Below are positions 1 to 8,775 of a stretch of 52,517 nt of DNA, in pieces (positions within the stretch are counted from its first letter, which is position 1; each line of letters begins with the position of its first letter). This DNA comes from CAILHX01 sp046155285 (GTDB lineage: Bacteria > Pseudomonadota > Gammaproteobacteria > Burkholderiales > Methylophilaceae). The position numbers and the translations under genes were made by a program. The stretch is from NCBI GenBank assembly GCA_046155285.1, contig JBJXEA010000004.1:1-52517 (forward strand), in the 5' to 3' direction. The notes beneath the pieces are model-generated. The model searched no databases, had not been told where the DNA came from, and was given only the letters and a program-made list of their open reading frames with translations.

Positions 1-28
1 GTAGATACCGTCTCTCCCGTCAACCAAA

Positions 29-1006
29 TTACGCATAATCACCGCGATAAGGCTGACGGGATTTAATCACGCCGAAGCACAGATGTACCAACTTACGCAT
101 CGCCGCACCAAGCGCTGACATCTTGGATTTACCTCTGGCAAGTAACCGCTCATAAAGCGCTTTCACATGGGGATTGTAGCGTGCCGCCACTATCGCCGCC
201 ATATACAACACCGCACGCACTCTGGCAGGCCCAGCTTTAGAGAGTCTGGCGCGTCCCAGTACCGAACTCCCCGATTGCCGTTCTACGGGGACTAATCCCA
301 GATAAGCAGCCAACTGCTCGGCTGACTTAAAGTCATGACTGTGTATCACCGACAACAGATGACTTCCCACTTGGCTCCCCACCGCAGGAATGCTCTGTAA
401 CAACGTCATATCGTCCTTCAAACCGGGATGGCGGTCTATATGCTCGTCAATCTCCTGTTGCAACTTAGTGAGCTGGCAGGATAGAAACGAGATACTGTCA
501 GCGAGTGATTGACTGATCTGTGTTGGCGACTCGGTGGCTTTCGCCTTCTCCTGCCGATTGCGTTCGCGTTGCAAGTCTTGGGCGATGGCTTCGCGTCTCG
601 CCAGTAAGGCTTGCAGCAGCCTAGCTTCTGGTGCGGGAGGACTCCAAGCCGCAGGTTTGAGCAGTGCGCCGTACCGTGCCAACACGAAGCTGTCCATCCT
701 GTCGGTCTTGGTGCGTACTGCCAAACCACGCCCGAAGTCTTTGACCTGTGCCGGATTGACAATAGAGACTGTCACTCCGGCATCCGCCAGCGCCAAGGCC
801 GCTTGTTCGTGATAGACCCCGGTGCCTTCCATGATGACGTGCAGTGCCGATAAGGTACTGCCTTGCTTGGTTACCCAAGTGAGTAAATCACTAATGCCAG
901 CCCTTGTGTTGCTGACCACCTTAGTCTTAGGCTTACCACTGGCTTCATCCAACAACAGACAGCAGTCTAGTTTGAGTTTGGCGACATCCATTCCGAGAGT
1001 GACCAT
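29..1006 (-). mobile_element. IS110-family transposase (DEDD type), complete ORF
   Basis: A 325-residue transposase of the IS110 family, which moves by a DEDD (RuvC-like) site-specific mechanism. The N-terminal domain carries the expected acidic residues: D7 (in GMDVAKLKLD), E60 (MEGTGVYHE), D102 and D105 (KTDRMDSF). The C-terminal Transposase_20 domain (about residues 200-285) includes LLQSIPAVG, AAYLGLVP and the serine-bearing LSKAGPARVR. ATG start and full length suggest it may be active. The ORF begins 29 bases from the window edge, so the left end of the element is probably outside. IS110 elements usually lack terminal inverted repeats, and I could not place the element boundaries. Confidence 0.93.
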
Positions 1007-1441
1007 GATGAACTCCTTATGCTAAAGTAAAGCCAACTTCGCCCACTTGCCTTGTGCATTCAGGGTTTGCCCCTTGGCTACCGTTCAGTGTTTTTCGTTG
1101 GCGAGAGAGGTGAAGCAGAGGGCTTTGTCTACGCTACAAGGTCAAGCCTTAAGGGCGGATTCAAGCTCTCTCTGCTTCAGGTAGTGATAGCTAATCACTA
1201 CTTGGGGAAAGATACAAGGGTGGATAAAGCGCCTTTGGGCGTGTATCCACCAAACAGTGAAGGTGAATTCGCGCTAGTCGCGCTTAATCCACCCTACCAA
1301 AACGCTGCTGCAATTCGCTTGATAACAAAATCGGCACCGAGAACACCGTTTTAACTCAATCAAATTCGCTAGCGTTTCCAGCATTGTGACTCACAAAAAA
1401 AGGAACTGGAAATCAACCCCATTGAGCATCTAGGTGAAAAT
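1007..1441. other. Gene-free stretch with small inverted repeats
   Basis: No convincing gene lies between the transposase and the coiled-coil gene. Visible structure: GAAGCAGAG at 1112-1120 pairs with CTCTGCTTC at 1170-1178, and GGTGGATA at 1219-1226 pairs with TATCCACC at 1244-1251 across a GC-rich loop. A related fragment (AATCCACCCTACC) follows at 1286-1298 after a GCGC...GCGC segment. A 100-codon open frame at 1052-1354 runs through these repeats, has no recognisable features and is not called. The stretch may contain the non-coding flank of the insertion sequence plus degraded intergenic repeats. Confidence 0.5.
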
Positions 1442-2131
1442 TTACTTAACGATACTACGCTCACCCGTACACTTGTCTTTATAAGAAAGTAGCAAACCGT
1501 CAAACTCTTTTTTCCGTGCTTTGAATTCCTCAGCCTTAACATTAAAAGCGTCCATCCGCTCCTTAAGCGGCAAAAGTTTTGAATTGAACGCCCGCTGTTT
1601 TTCCTCAAACTGTGAGACACGCTCTTTTAGTAAAGCCAAGTCTGCGTTATGGGCTTTTGCCAGAGAGTTGTAATTATTAATTTTTGCATTAACAGCCTTC
1701 ACCGTCTCTGCATCCATCTTTTTCTTGGCAGTCAAAGTGGCTAGTTCCGCATTTTGCCTGTCCAAATCAACAGTGCGATCATTCATAAGCGTTGTTCGCG
1801 CATTCAAAGCCTTAGCTTCGCTTTCTATTGCTTCGCGCTCAGGAGTAATAGTTTTGCCTATCTTTTCAAACTCACCTGACTCTCTTTCAAGCCTCGCTGA
1901 TTCTGCCTTAAATCCATCGTACTTCTGACTAATCTTATAATCCTTACCAACGCACCGTTCAATCTCTTCCATAGAGATTTCCGGCATTTCATCAGTAGAG
2001 CCTTCTTCTTTCCAAACGTGATAGATTCCCGGTAATCTTACTGATGGAGAAGTCTCTGGGGCAGCACTTAATCCAATAGATAGCGTAAAAGCAAGAAAAA
2101 ATATCAACTTTGAGAGTGGTTTGGAGTTCAT
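1442..2131 (-). CDS. Secreted coiled-coil protein, function unknown
   Basis: A 229-residue protein of unknown function. Residues 1-23 form a Sec signal peptide (KLIFFLAFTLSIGLSA), so it should be periplasmic. From about residue 65 to 218 it is almost entirely charged helix with heptad-like spacing, consistent with a long coiled coil. Only two cysteines remain in the mature part, C60 and C221, flanking the coiled coil, so a disulphide bracketing it is possible (inference). It starts 24 bases after the stop of the Sel1-repeat gene on the same strand, so the two are probably co-transcribed. Both genes are richer in A+T than the housekeeping genes to their right. Confidence 0.72.
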   Translation of the reverse strand: MNSKPLSKLIFFLAFTLSIGLSAAPETSPSVRLPGIYHVWKEEGSTDEMPEISMEEIERCVGKDYKISQKYDGFKAESARLERESGEFEKIGKTITPEREAIESEAKALNARTTLMNDRTVDLDRQNAELATLTAKKKMDAETVKAVNAKINNYNSLAKAHNADLALLKERVSQFEEKQRAFNSKLLPLKERMDAFNVKAEEFKARKKEFDGLLLSYKDKCTGERSIVK

Positions 2132-2155
2132 GTCAAAATAACTTTTCTAAAAAAA

Positions 2156-4252
2156 CTAAGACCATGTATCTGGATGAGATTTTATCCATTTATCTATAGC
2201 AATTTTTGCCGCATCAAGCTCTTCAATTGTCATTTCTTTTTCAAGTGATAAAAGTCTAGCCTTAGCTATGTCAGATTCAGATTTATTAACTTCCGATTTA
2301 ATTTTTAATTCAAGAAATAAATCACTTTTAGTATTCGCGGGTAATCCCGATATTTCCATCCCATTCAGACTTCCATCCTTTGAAACAACCGTCCCTGTTC
2401 TTTTCGCTTGATAATCCAAGCTAGCCTCTGATGCTAAGGCAAACCATACATAAGCTTGTATTTTGTCAGCTTTTGTTCCTAATCCTTCTCTATACATTTC
2501 TCCAAGATTAAACGCTGACCAAAACATTCTTTTTGTTGATCTATCCACGCTATTAGCCAGTTTTTCGAGCAGTAATAAAGCTTTGGCGTAGTCTTTCAGC
2601 GTCGTGAGCGCACCATTCTTATAAATCGGCATGCCATTTCTATAAATCCTTGCCAACTGAAACTGAGCTTCTGTTTGGTCTTGATTCGCTGCTTTTTCCA
2701 TCCATTTAAGCCCCTCTTGCATGTCTCTATCAACACCTTCTCCCTGCATATACAGCTGAGACAATTCAAACTGAGCCGCTGCATTATTTTGCAATGCCGA
2801 TTTTCTGAACAACTCGACCACTAATTTAAAATCAATCTTATCTTTCGAATTTTTTAATAGGATACGACCAAGCCTTAGTTGGGCTTGCGGGTCACCAAGC
2901 GCCGCTGCTTTCTCATACCAAATCTTGGCAAGCTCATAGTTTTTATTATGAGTTGACCCATACTCACTCTCGTAAAAATAACCTAAGAACTTAATGGCTG
3001 ATAAATCCCCCTCTTGTGCCAACTTGTCAATTCTAGCTTTTGCATTTTTTGAGGTCGGTTCATCGCTTATGCCTTCGCTGTATATTTGAGTCAAGCTCGC
3101 CTGAATTGAAGCATTGTCAGCTGTATTCTCCAGATCAAATGCTTTCAAAAACCAATCTGCCGCTTTACTATAATTCTTCTCCACTCCTTTACCATGCCTA
3201 TAAGCGGTCGCCATTCTCACTTGTGCTATTCGATACCCATTTTTAGCTGCCTTTTCCCACCAAGAAACAGCTAAAGCCTCATCCTTTGTAACCGCTTCAC
3301 CGTTGAAATAAATATCCCCCAAAAGCATTTGTGCGGGACCATAATTTTTATCTGCTGACTTTCTTAACCATTCAAGTCCGATTTTCGGGTTTTTTTCTAC
3401 CCCATTACCAAACCAATAGGACTCTGCCAAAGTTGTTTGTGATTTAGGATCTCCCTGCGCTGCCGCCTTCTGAATCCAGAATATTGCCTGACTTAACTTC
3501 TCAGGATTTTTATTTCCTTGCTGAAAATAAATCATTGCAAGATTATGCTGTGCTGCGACATTTTCCTTTTTCGCGGCTTTCTCGTACCACTCTATGGCTT
3601 TTTGCTCGTTAATCACGTACCCGCCCAAACCAAGCTCATATGCAACACCCAACTCAAACTCGGAAAACGTATGGCCTTGCTTTGCCGCCTGCTCATACCA
3701 ATACACAGATTTTTCGCTATTCTGGCTGGTTCCCTTACCTTTTTCATAAAGCTGCCCAAGGTTGTACATGGCAATTACATTGCCTTTTTCGGCAGCTTTG
3801 GCATTCCATTCAAAAGACTTTTCATAATTGACCTTAGTGCCCAGCCCTATCATGTATAAAGTGGCCAAAGATGACTGAGCATCTACATTTTCTTGGATAG
3901 CAGCTTTCTCGAACCAAGGTAAAGACTTTTCAGGAGATTTATCCGTGCCATATCCATTGACCAAGCATGTGGCATACCAATATTGCGCTTCTACACTGCC
4001 TTGGCTTGCCGCTTGCTCAAACCAAGTAAAAGCTTGCTTCAAATCTTTAGCGACACCATAACCATTGAAATACATCAGGCCAAGCTTTGTTTGTGCTAGC
4101 GCATCACCTGCTTTAGCCAATGGCATATATTCTTTTAGCGCAAGTGAATAATTTTTGGATTGGTAAAACGCGTCTGCTTCGTTAATCCCAGCCACGGCAA
4201 GTGTGCAGCTCAAGCAAAGCAATGCTGGCAGGACTGTTTTGAGATATGTCAT
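2156..4252 (-). CDS. Sel1-repeat (SLR/TPR-like) periplasmic protein
   Basis: A 698-residue protein with a signal peptide (residues 1-22, ending LAVAG) and about 15 consecutive Sel1-like repeats of roughly 36 residues. The repeat signature A-x2-L-G-x2-Y-x2-G-x-G-V and WYEKAA is clear in units such as AQTKLGLMYFNGYGVAKD and AMYNLGQLYEKGKGTSQN. Sel1 repeats form alpha-solenoids that bind partner proteins and are common in secreted or periplasmic scaffolds. The last 100 residues (after VWFALASEASLDYQAKRTG) are a non-repeat helical tail. It is the first gene of a probable two-gene operon with the coiled-coil protein downstream, next to an IS110 element. The partner is unknown. Confidence 0.85.
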   Translation of the reverse strand: MTYLKTVLPALLCLSCTLAVAGINEADAFYQSKNYSLALKEYMPLAKAGDALAQTKLGLMYFNGYGVAKDLKQAFTWFEQAASQGSVEAQYWYATCLVNGYGTDKSPEKSLPWFEKAAIQENVDAQSSLATLYMIGLGTKVNYEKSFEWNAKAAEKGNVIAMYNLGQLYEKGKGTSQNSEKSVYWYEQAAKQGHTFSEFELGVAYELGLGGYVINEQKAIEWYEKAAKKENVAAQHNLAMIYFQQGNKNPEKLSQAIFWIQKAAAQGDPKSQTTLAESYWFGNGVEKNPKIGLEWLRKSADKNYGPAQMLLGDIYFNGEAVTKDEALAVSWWEKAAKNGYRIAQVRMATAYRHGKGVEKNYSKAADWFLKAFDLENTADNASIQASLTQIYSEGISDEPTSKNAKARIDKLAQEGDLSAIKFLGYFYESEYGSTHNKNYELAKIWYEKAAALGDPQAQLRLGRILLKNSKDKIDFKLVVELFRKSALQNNAAAQFELSQLYMQGEGVDRDMQEGLKWMEKAANQDQTEAQFQLARIYRNGMPIYKNGALTTLKDYAKALLLLEKLANSVDRSTKRMFWSAFNLGEMYREGLGTKADKIQAYVWFALASEASLDYQAKRTGTVVSKDGSLNGMEISGLPANTKSDLFLELKIKSEVNKSESDIAKARLLSLEKEMTIEELDAAKIAIDKWIKSHPDTWS

Positions 4253-4388
4253 CGTTAAAATTGAGCCAACACAAGCAGGCGGAGCAATAGCTGGTATGCG
4301 TTGCCTAATAGATATTGATAGGCAGGAACTTAAAGAGGAAATATGACGAGAATATGAATGGCCCAGTAATTACAGCCATGTTGACCAA

Positions 4389-5186
4389 CTAATTCAGCGC
4401 TAACACATCCTGCATATCAAACAGGCCAGACTTCTTAACCGCGAGAAACTTGGCAGCGCGTAGCGCCCCGAGCGCAAAAGTAGCACGGCTGCTCGCCTTG
4501 TGCGTCAGCTCCACGCGCTCGCCGATTCCGGCGAAGAGTACGGTATGGTCGCCCACCACATCGCCGCCACGCACGGTGGCAAAGCCTATCGTGTTGGCAT
4601 CACGCTCACCGGTAACACCTTCGCGGCCATACACGGCACACTTAGATAAATCACGTCCCAGCGCAGCAGCAGCAGCCTCGCCGAGACGCAAGGCCGTACC
4701 GGATGGGGCATCCACTTTGTGCCGGTGATGCGCTTCGATGATTTCGATGTCGTAGCCTTCATTGAGCACCTTAGCCGCAGACTGCACCAGGTTGATGAGC
4801 AGGTTCACGCCCACACTCATGTTGGGAGCAAAGACGATACCAATATCTTGTGCGGCAGCGGTGATGGCTTGTTTTTGTTCAACAGAAAATCCGGTGGTAC
4901 CTATCACCAGCGCCACACCTGACTTGCGGCAGGCAGCAATGTATTCCATGCTGGCTTCGGGGCGGGTGAAATCCACCAGCACATCGGCACCACTGAGGGC
5001 AGCAAGATCGGCGCTGACTTTGATACCGCAAGGTGCGCCGAATAACTCTCCGGCATCACGACCAAGTGCAGGGCTGTTGGCCTGTTCCAATGCAGCATGC
5101 AGGCGTAGTTCTGGGTCGTCCGCAACTGATTGCAGCAGCGCCTGTCCCATACGACCTGTACATCCGGCAATGGCAATTTTCAACAT
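4389..5186 (-). CDS. dapB: 4-hydroxy-tetrahydrodipicolinate reductase
   Basis: DapB reduces 4-hydroxy-tetrahydrodipicolinate with NAD(P)H in the lysine/diaminopimelate pathway, in the cytoplasm. The 265-residue protein has the dinucleotide loop GCTGRMG (residues 8-14), VDFTRPEA and the DapB signature EAHHRHKVDAPSGTA carrying the catalytic His and Lys; length is normal. I place the start at the ATG at 5186 (MLKIAIAG). A TTG four codons upstream is in frame but would overlap the preceding gene. That bamE-like gene ends at 5188 on the same strand, one base before this ATG (TAAGATG), so translation is probably coupled. Confidence 0.96.
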   Translation of the reverse strand: MLKIAIAGCTGRMGQALLQSVADDPELRLHAALEQANSPALGRDAGELFGAPCGIKVSADLAALSGADVLVDFTRPEASMEYIAACRKSGVALVIGTTGFSVEQKQAITAAAQDIGIVFAPNMSVGVNLLINLVQSAAKVLNEGYDIEIIEAHHRHKVDAPSGTALRLGEAAAAALGRDLSKCAVYGREGVTGERDANTIGFATVRGGDVVGDHTVLFAGIGERVELTHKASSRATFALGALRAAKFLAVKKSGLFDMQDVLALN

Positions 5187-5187
5187 C

Positions 5188-6252
5188 TTAGAATCCAATT
5201 TTCTCTAACATCTTCTCGAAGTAGTCAGGAGCGTCTTCAGGCGGCAAATCCTTGCTGGGCTTAGGTATCGGCTTATCAGCCGCTACTGGCGGCTTGGGCG
5301 CGGGTTTCGCCACTTCCGGTTCTGGTGCAGGCTCAGGTTTTATTTCTGGCTTGAACTCTATAACTGGCTCTGGCTTAGGCTCAGGCATCGCTTTTGGCGC
5401 TGTCTTTTCGTCGTCTCCCCAGAATTTTAGCTTATCCAGCAAGCCTTTTTCCTCTTTCTCGGATGGCTTCACAGCTGGTTCAGGGGCAGGTTCTGCTTTT
5501 ATCTCCACTTTAGGCGCAGGCTCTGACATTGGCTCAGGCTTAAACTCTATGACGGGTTCTGGCTTTGGTTCTGGTTTAACTTCTGGCGCTGGCTCAACCA
5601 GCTTAGCCTTTTCATCGTTTTCCCAAAATTTCAGTTTATCCAATAAGCCCTTTTCTTTCTTCTCAGCTGGCTTAGCCACTGGCTCAGGTTTAATTGCATC
5701 CTTAACTGGTTCTGACGCAGGAGTTGGAACAGCTTCTGGTTTTGCTTCCACCTTGGCAGGCTCAGATTTAGGCGCTTCCGGCGTCACCACCGCTGGTTTT
5801 TTGTCATCATTCCCCCAGAATTTGAGCTTATCTAGCAAGCCTTTTTCATCCTTTTCTTTTGGGGTCATCGTGCCAGACTTAGGTTCGGTAATTGGCTCCA
5901 CCGTCATCTTGCCGTCATTGCCCGCGGGGACTACGTCGCCGCGCACTACCTTCAGTTTGTCATCTTCAAATACCAGAATAATGCGGCGGCGCTCGACCAC
6001 ATCGCCGTCTTTTAGCATTTGGTAAAAATAATCCCAGCGATCGCCGTGGAAAGTGTCGGTCAGCAGCGGCGTACCCATGATGAAGCGCACCTGCGTCTTG
6101 TTCATGCCGGGGCGCAGTTGCAACATCATTTTTGGCGTGACCGCGTTGCCCTGCTGGATGTCCAGTTTATAAGGCTTGATGGAAGGAATGTTGGCCGAAT
6201 ACGCACCGCAACCAGCCAAGAAAAGTGCCAATAAAAAAGTGAAATATCGCAT
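5188..6252 (-). CDS. bamE: BamE/OmlA lipoprotein with long repeat-bearing tail
   Basis: BamE (SmpA/OmlA) is a lipoprotein of the outer-membrane beta-barrel assembly (BAM) complex. The signal peptide ends in the lipobox LAGC with C15 as lipidation site, and the SmpA/OmlA fold spans about residues 36-105 (PGMNKTQVRFIMGTPLL, WDYFYQM). The protein is 354 residues long, about three times the usual length. The extra 240 residues are a Pro/Glu/Lys-rich linker containing the motif GLLDKLKFW at 138-146, 202-210 and 270-278, and a final amphipathic segment DYFEKMLEKIGF. It is divergent from fur 40 bases away, the classical omlA/fur arrangement, and leads into dapB. Confidence 0.88.
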   Translation of the reverse strand: MRYFTFLLALFLAGCGAYSANIPSIKPYKLDIQQGNAVTPKMMLQLRPGMNKTQVRFIMGTPLLTDTFHGDRWDYFYQMLKDGDVVERRRIILVFEDDKLKVVRGDVVPAGNDGKMTVEPITEPKSGTMTPKEKDEKGLLDKLKFWGNDDKKPAVVTPEAPKSEPAKVEAKPEAVPTPASEPVKDAIKPEPVAKPAEKKEKGLLDKLKFWENDEKAKLVEPAPEVKPEPKPEPVIEFKPEPMSEPAPKVEIKAEPAPEPAVKPSEKEEKGLLDKLKFWGDDEKTAPKAMPEPKPEPVIEFKPEIKPEPAPEPEVAKPAPKPPVAADKPIPKPSKDLPPEDAPDYFEKMLEKIGF

Positions 6253-6292
6253 GAGTTGCTCAGAAGACTAAAAATGGCGCTAATATTAGCAC

Positions 6293-6718
6293 ATGAGCGA
6301 ACCTCAAGAACTCAAAAACGCCGGACTCAAAGCCACGCTGCCGCGGCTCAAAGTGCTGTCTTTGTTTGAAACCAGCAACAAGCGCCACCTTTCCGCAGAG
6401 GACATCTACAAGATGCTGCTGGCGACGGGTGAGGACGTGGGTTTGGCGACGGTGTACCGTGTACTGACGCAGTTTGAACAGGCAGGCTTGTTGCTACGCC
6501 ACCACTTTGAAAGTGATAAAGCGGTATTTGAGCTAAATCAAGGCGACCACCACGACCACATCGTGTGCATGCAGTGCGGGCGCGTGGAAGAATTCTGTGA
6601 TGAACAAATCGAAGCCCGCCAACACAAAGCCGCCAAAGAGCGCGGCTTCACCATCCGCGAACATTCGCTGTATATCTACGCCGATTGCGTGAAAAAGCCT
6701 TGCCCGCATAAGGTTTGA
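6293..6718 (+). CDS. fur: Ferric uptake regulator Fur
   Basis: Fur is the Fe(II)-sensing repressor of iron-uptake genes. The 141-residue protein has the winged-helix DNA-binding half (residues 1-80, with AEDIYKMLLATGEDVGLATVYRVL) and the metal-binding dimerisation half. Metal ligands are visible: HHDH at 86-89, the C92-x2-C95 pair (CMQCG), C102, H124 and C132/C137. There is no clear Shine-Dalgarno in front of the ATG at 6293, so the transcript may start very close to it. It is divergent from bamE with a 40-base shared upstream region and convergent with the MEKHLA gene. Confidence 0.96.
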   Translation: MSEPQELKNAGLKATLPRLKVLSLFETSNKRHLSAEDIYKMLLATGEDVGLATVYRVLTQFEQAGLLLRHHFESDKAVFELNQGDHHDHIVCMQCGRVEEFCDEQIEARQHKAAKERGFTIREHSLYIYADCVKKPCPHKV

Positions 6719-6743
6719 GCATGTTCGAGTTTGGTGGCTACGG

Positions 6744-6772
6744 CATTCCCCTCCTTTTCAAGGCAGGGATAC
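6744..6772. repeat. Partial copy of the CTTGAAAAAGGAGGGG repeat
   Basis: The segment between the convergent fur and MEKHLA genes reads, on the minus strand, CCTTGAAAAGGAGGGGAAT. This matches the core of the larger repeat pair at 42484-42622 (CCTTGAAAAAGGAGGGGA). It supplies the TGA stop codon of the MEKHLA gene. The CCTT...AAGG arms could form a weak hairpin. Confidence 0.5.
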
Positions 6773-7195
6773 CGGTAAATACTCCCACTCCTTCAGCAGT
6801 GCAGCTTGTCCGTAATAAACACCGCTTTCATCCGCCAAATTCCACACGCAAGCATTTTTCACCATAAAGCGCTTGCCCGTGGCCGAAACGCGCACACCGC
6901 AGTAGTCGTCCACAAAACCGTGCTGCGCCACTCTTGCCAACAAACTAGCGCGAGCTTCTCGCTCTATTTCTTCGGCCGATAAGCGCGATGGCAGTTGGGT
7001 AAAAGTCGCCCAATCCATCTCGAATAACTTCAGCGCGGTTGCGTTGGCGTAGTTGAATATGGGGTCGGGCTCTACGCCATGCGACACTACGGCGTAGGAC
7101 GCTGTGTATAGCGCTGCGGGAGCCAGCACACGTCCAGTGAGACGTTGATAGCTGGTGCATAAAATCGCTACGTGGCGGGTGAGAAAATCGTTCAT
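6758..7195 (-). CDS. MEKHLA-domain protein
   Basis: A 145-residue cytoplasmic protein recognised as a MEKHLA-domain protein, a PAS-related sensory fold also found at the end of plant HD-ZIP III proteins. Typical family segments are VVSHGVEPDPIFNYAN, ALKLFEMDW, LPSRLSAEEIEREAR, FVDDYCGVRVSATG and VWNLADESGVYYGQAA. No output domain is attached, so a role in signal or ligand sensing is inferred only. Its ATG overlaps the TGA of the beta-barrel gene by four bases (ATGA), so the two are translationally coupled. The last codons lie in a dispersed repeat shared with the queA region. Confidence 0.8.
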   Translation of the reverse strand: MNDFLTRHVAILCTSYQRLTGRVLAPAALYTASYAVVSHGVEPDPIFNYANATALKLFEMDWATFTQLPSRLSAEEIEREARASLLARVAQHGFVDDYCGVRVSATGKRFMVKNACVWNLADESGVYYGQAALLKEWEYLPVSLP

Positions 7196-8034
7196 TGAAA
7201 GCGATATAGCCAGCTCATTCTCAGTTCGGCACCGTCGTAAGAGTGACTACCATCGGCATCAATCTGAAAGTAGCGCAATCCTACATCCAGCGTATTGTTG
7301 GGGTTGAGGTTGAAGCTGCTCCCTAGCTCCAACACGGTGGCTACCGCATTCAAGCGATAAGCGCGTCGTGCGCCAAAAGCAGGGTCGTTGATGATGGCTT
7401 TTGCGGCGTTGAGGAAGGCGGGTGCGGGCGTGGCGGTAAAGACCTGGTCGCCGTAAGCACGGGAGAGCTTAGTGTAGAGCGTGATAGTGGGCGAAAACTT
7501 GAAATCTGCGGATGCGGAGGCTTGAAGCCGATGCCATTCAAACACGGCATTGTCGTCGGCATAGCGGCGCTCCCAGCCTATGCCGCCATGCACGCGCAGT
7601 TTGTCAGTGAATCGTTTGCCTATGCCTATATCCAGCATCAGCAAGTTTCCATCGCGGATGTCGCTGCCCATGAAATTTTGCCGCTGTAGGCCTATTCCGG
7701 CTTCCAGCCAAGGCGCGGTGTAGGCCACCACGGGTTGAATGCGGTACAAGGCGCTCACGCCAAAATCCACGTGACTGATGTCGTCAAAGTGCTGGAACTC
7801 AGCTAATTCGGCATTTGCACGCAGCAACACGCCGCTATTTGCACTGAGGATGAAACTGCGGCTGGCGCTTAAATCCAGTGCCAGAATGTTGTCGGACTTG
7901 ATGTCACTGCTGGCTTCCGCGCGGCTGACGTTGCTATCGTGCATAAGCGAAAGTTCAGCGTCTACATACGTGTCTGCCATGGCTGCATTTGCAAGAAAAA
8001 TTGCAAGAAAAAAGTAATGTCGGAGAGGAGGCAT
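7192..8034 (-). CDS. Outer-membrane beta-barrel protein, function unknown
   Basis: A 280-residue protein with an N-terminal signal peptide (YFFLAIFLANAAMA) followed by alternating hydrophobic/polar strands that read as an outer-membrane beta-barrel of roughly 12-14 strands, for example LMLDIGIGKRF, LRVHGGIGWERRY and NTLDVGLRYFQID. The C-terminus (LRMSWLYRFQ) is close to the aromatic-terminal BAM recognition signal. I do not recognise a substrate. It is co-transcribed with the MEKHLA gene (four-base overlap) and divergent from the FecR-like gene 38 bases away, suggesting one functional unit. Confidence 0.75.
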   Translation of the reverse strand: MPPLRHYFFLAIFLANAAMADTYVDAELSLMHDSNVSRAEASSDIKSDNILALDLSASRSFILSANSGVLLRANAELAEFQHFDDISHVDFGVSALYRIQPVVAYTAPWLEAGIGLQRQNFMGSDIRDGNLLMLDIGIGKRFTDKLRVHGGIGWERRYADDNAVFEWHRLQASASADFKFSPTITLYTKLSRAYGDQVFTATPAPAFLNAAKAIINDPAFGARRAYRLNAVATVLELGSSFNLNPNNTLDVGLRYFQIDADGSHSYDGAELRMSWLYRFQ

Positions 8035-8072
8035 TGCAGTATTGTAATGCTTTGCACTGGAGAGGGATTGTC

Positions 8073-8747
8073 ATGTCACATGATGCTGATGAAGCGCGTC
8101 GCCAGTTCTTGATTCAAGCTTTGGCTTTGGGCTTGTTTGCCGCAACCCCGCTAGCCCGCGCCGGACAAGTGCCGCGCCAAATGCCTGCGGGAAAATCTAT
8201 TTACAGTTTGCAAGGCAGCTTGTTGGTGAATGGCGTGGTTGCTAATCTGGATACTGTTATCAGCCCCAACGACAAGCTGGTCACGGGTGATAATAGCCAA
8301 GCTATTTTCGTGGTTGGACATGACGCTTTTACGCTGCGGGCGAATAGTGAGCTGCAGCTTTCTAGCCATGAGCAGTTGGTCGGCGGGTTGCGGCTGGTCG
8401 CGGGTGCGCTACTTTCGGTATTCGGCAAAAGTCGCCACCAGATTGATACGCCGACTTCCACCATAGGTATCCGTGGTACTGGCGTGTATGTTGAGGCGCA
8501 GCCTGATGTGTCTTACGTCTGCACTTGCTACGGCACCACAGAAATAAAATCCAGCAACGGCACGACAGAATCAGTGACGTCCCAGCATCACGACGCGCCA
8601 AAGTACGTCACAAACAAAGGCGAAATTCTACCCGCAGGCTTCTTCAACCACACCGATGACGAACTGCTGTTGATTGAAACACTAGTGGGAAGAACCACGC
8701 CGTTTGCGCTGTTTGATGATAGTTATGGCGGGCCGAAGCGTTACTAA
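8073..8747 (+). CDS. FecR-domain protein with Tat-type signal peptide
   Basis: A 224-residue exported protein. The chosen start is the ATG at 8073, preceded by GGAGAGGGA; an open frame continues further upstream but would overlap the divergent gene. Residues 9-31 contain the twin-arginine-like motif ARRQFL followed by a hydrophobic stretch and ARAG, indicating export, possibly by Tat. The rest is a FecR-type domain (GSLLVNGVVANLDTVI, SQAIFVVGHDAFTLRANS, IDTPTSTIGIRGTGVYVE). Classic FecR proteins transmit iron-siderophore signals to an ECF sigma factor. None is encoded here and the usual inner-membrane anchor is absent, so this is a stand-alone relative. A CxC pair (YVCTCYG) lies in the second half. 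Confidence 0.78.
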   Translation: MSHDADEARRQFLIQALALGLFAATPLARAGQVPRQMPAGKSIYSLQGSLLVNGVVANLDTVISPNDKLVTGDNSQAIFVVGHDAFTLRANSELQLSSHEQLVGGLRLVAGALLSVFGKSRHQIDTPTSTIGIRGTGVYVEAQPDVSYVCTCYGTTEIKSSNGTTESVTSQHHDAPKYVTNKGEILPAGFFNHTDDELLLIETLVGRTTPFALFDDSYGGPKRY

Positions 8748-8775
8748 TCACGCCAGAGCCAAACTTAAAAAAGCG

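Noticed and set aside
1052..1354. Open frame of 100 codons on the plus strand behind the transposase gene
   Set aside because: No Shine-Dalgarno, no recognisable family, and its sequence follows inverted repeats; treated as non-coding.
1..4252. Possible prophage or integrative element at the left end
   Set aside because: Only one IS110 transposase is seen; no integrase, phage structural gene or attachment repeat could be identified.
5252..6025. Open frame of 257 codons antisense to bamE, rich in Gly/Ser
   Set aside because: It is the mirror of the Pro/Glu/Lys codons of the bamE tail; the sense frame has a lipobox and the OmlA fold.
8073..8747. Assignment as a classical FecR anti-sigma factor
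   Set aside because: There is no adjacent ECF sigma gene, no cytoplasmic N-terminal domain and no internal membrane helix; only the FecR-type periplasmic fold is supported.
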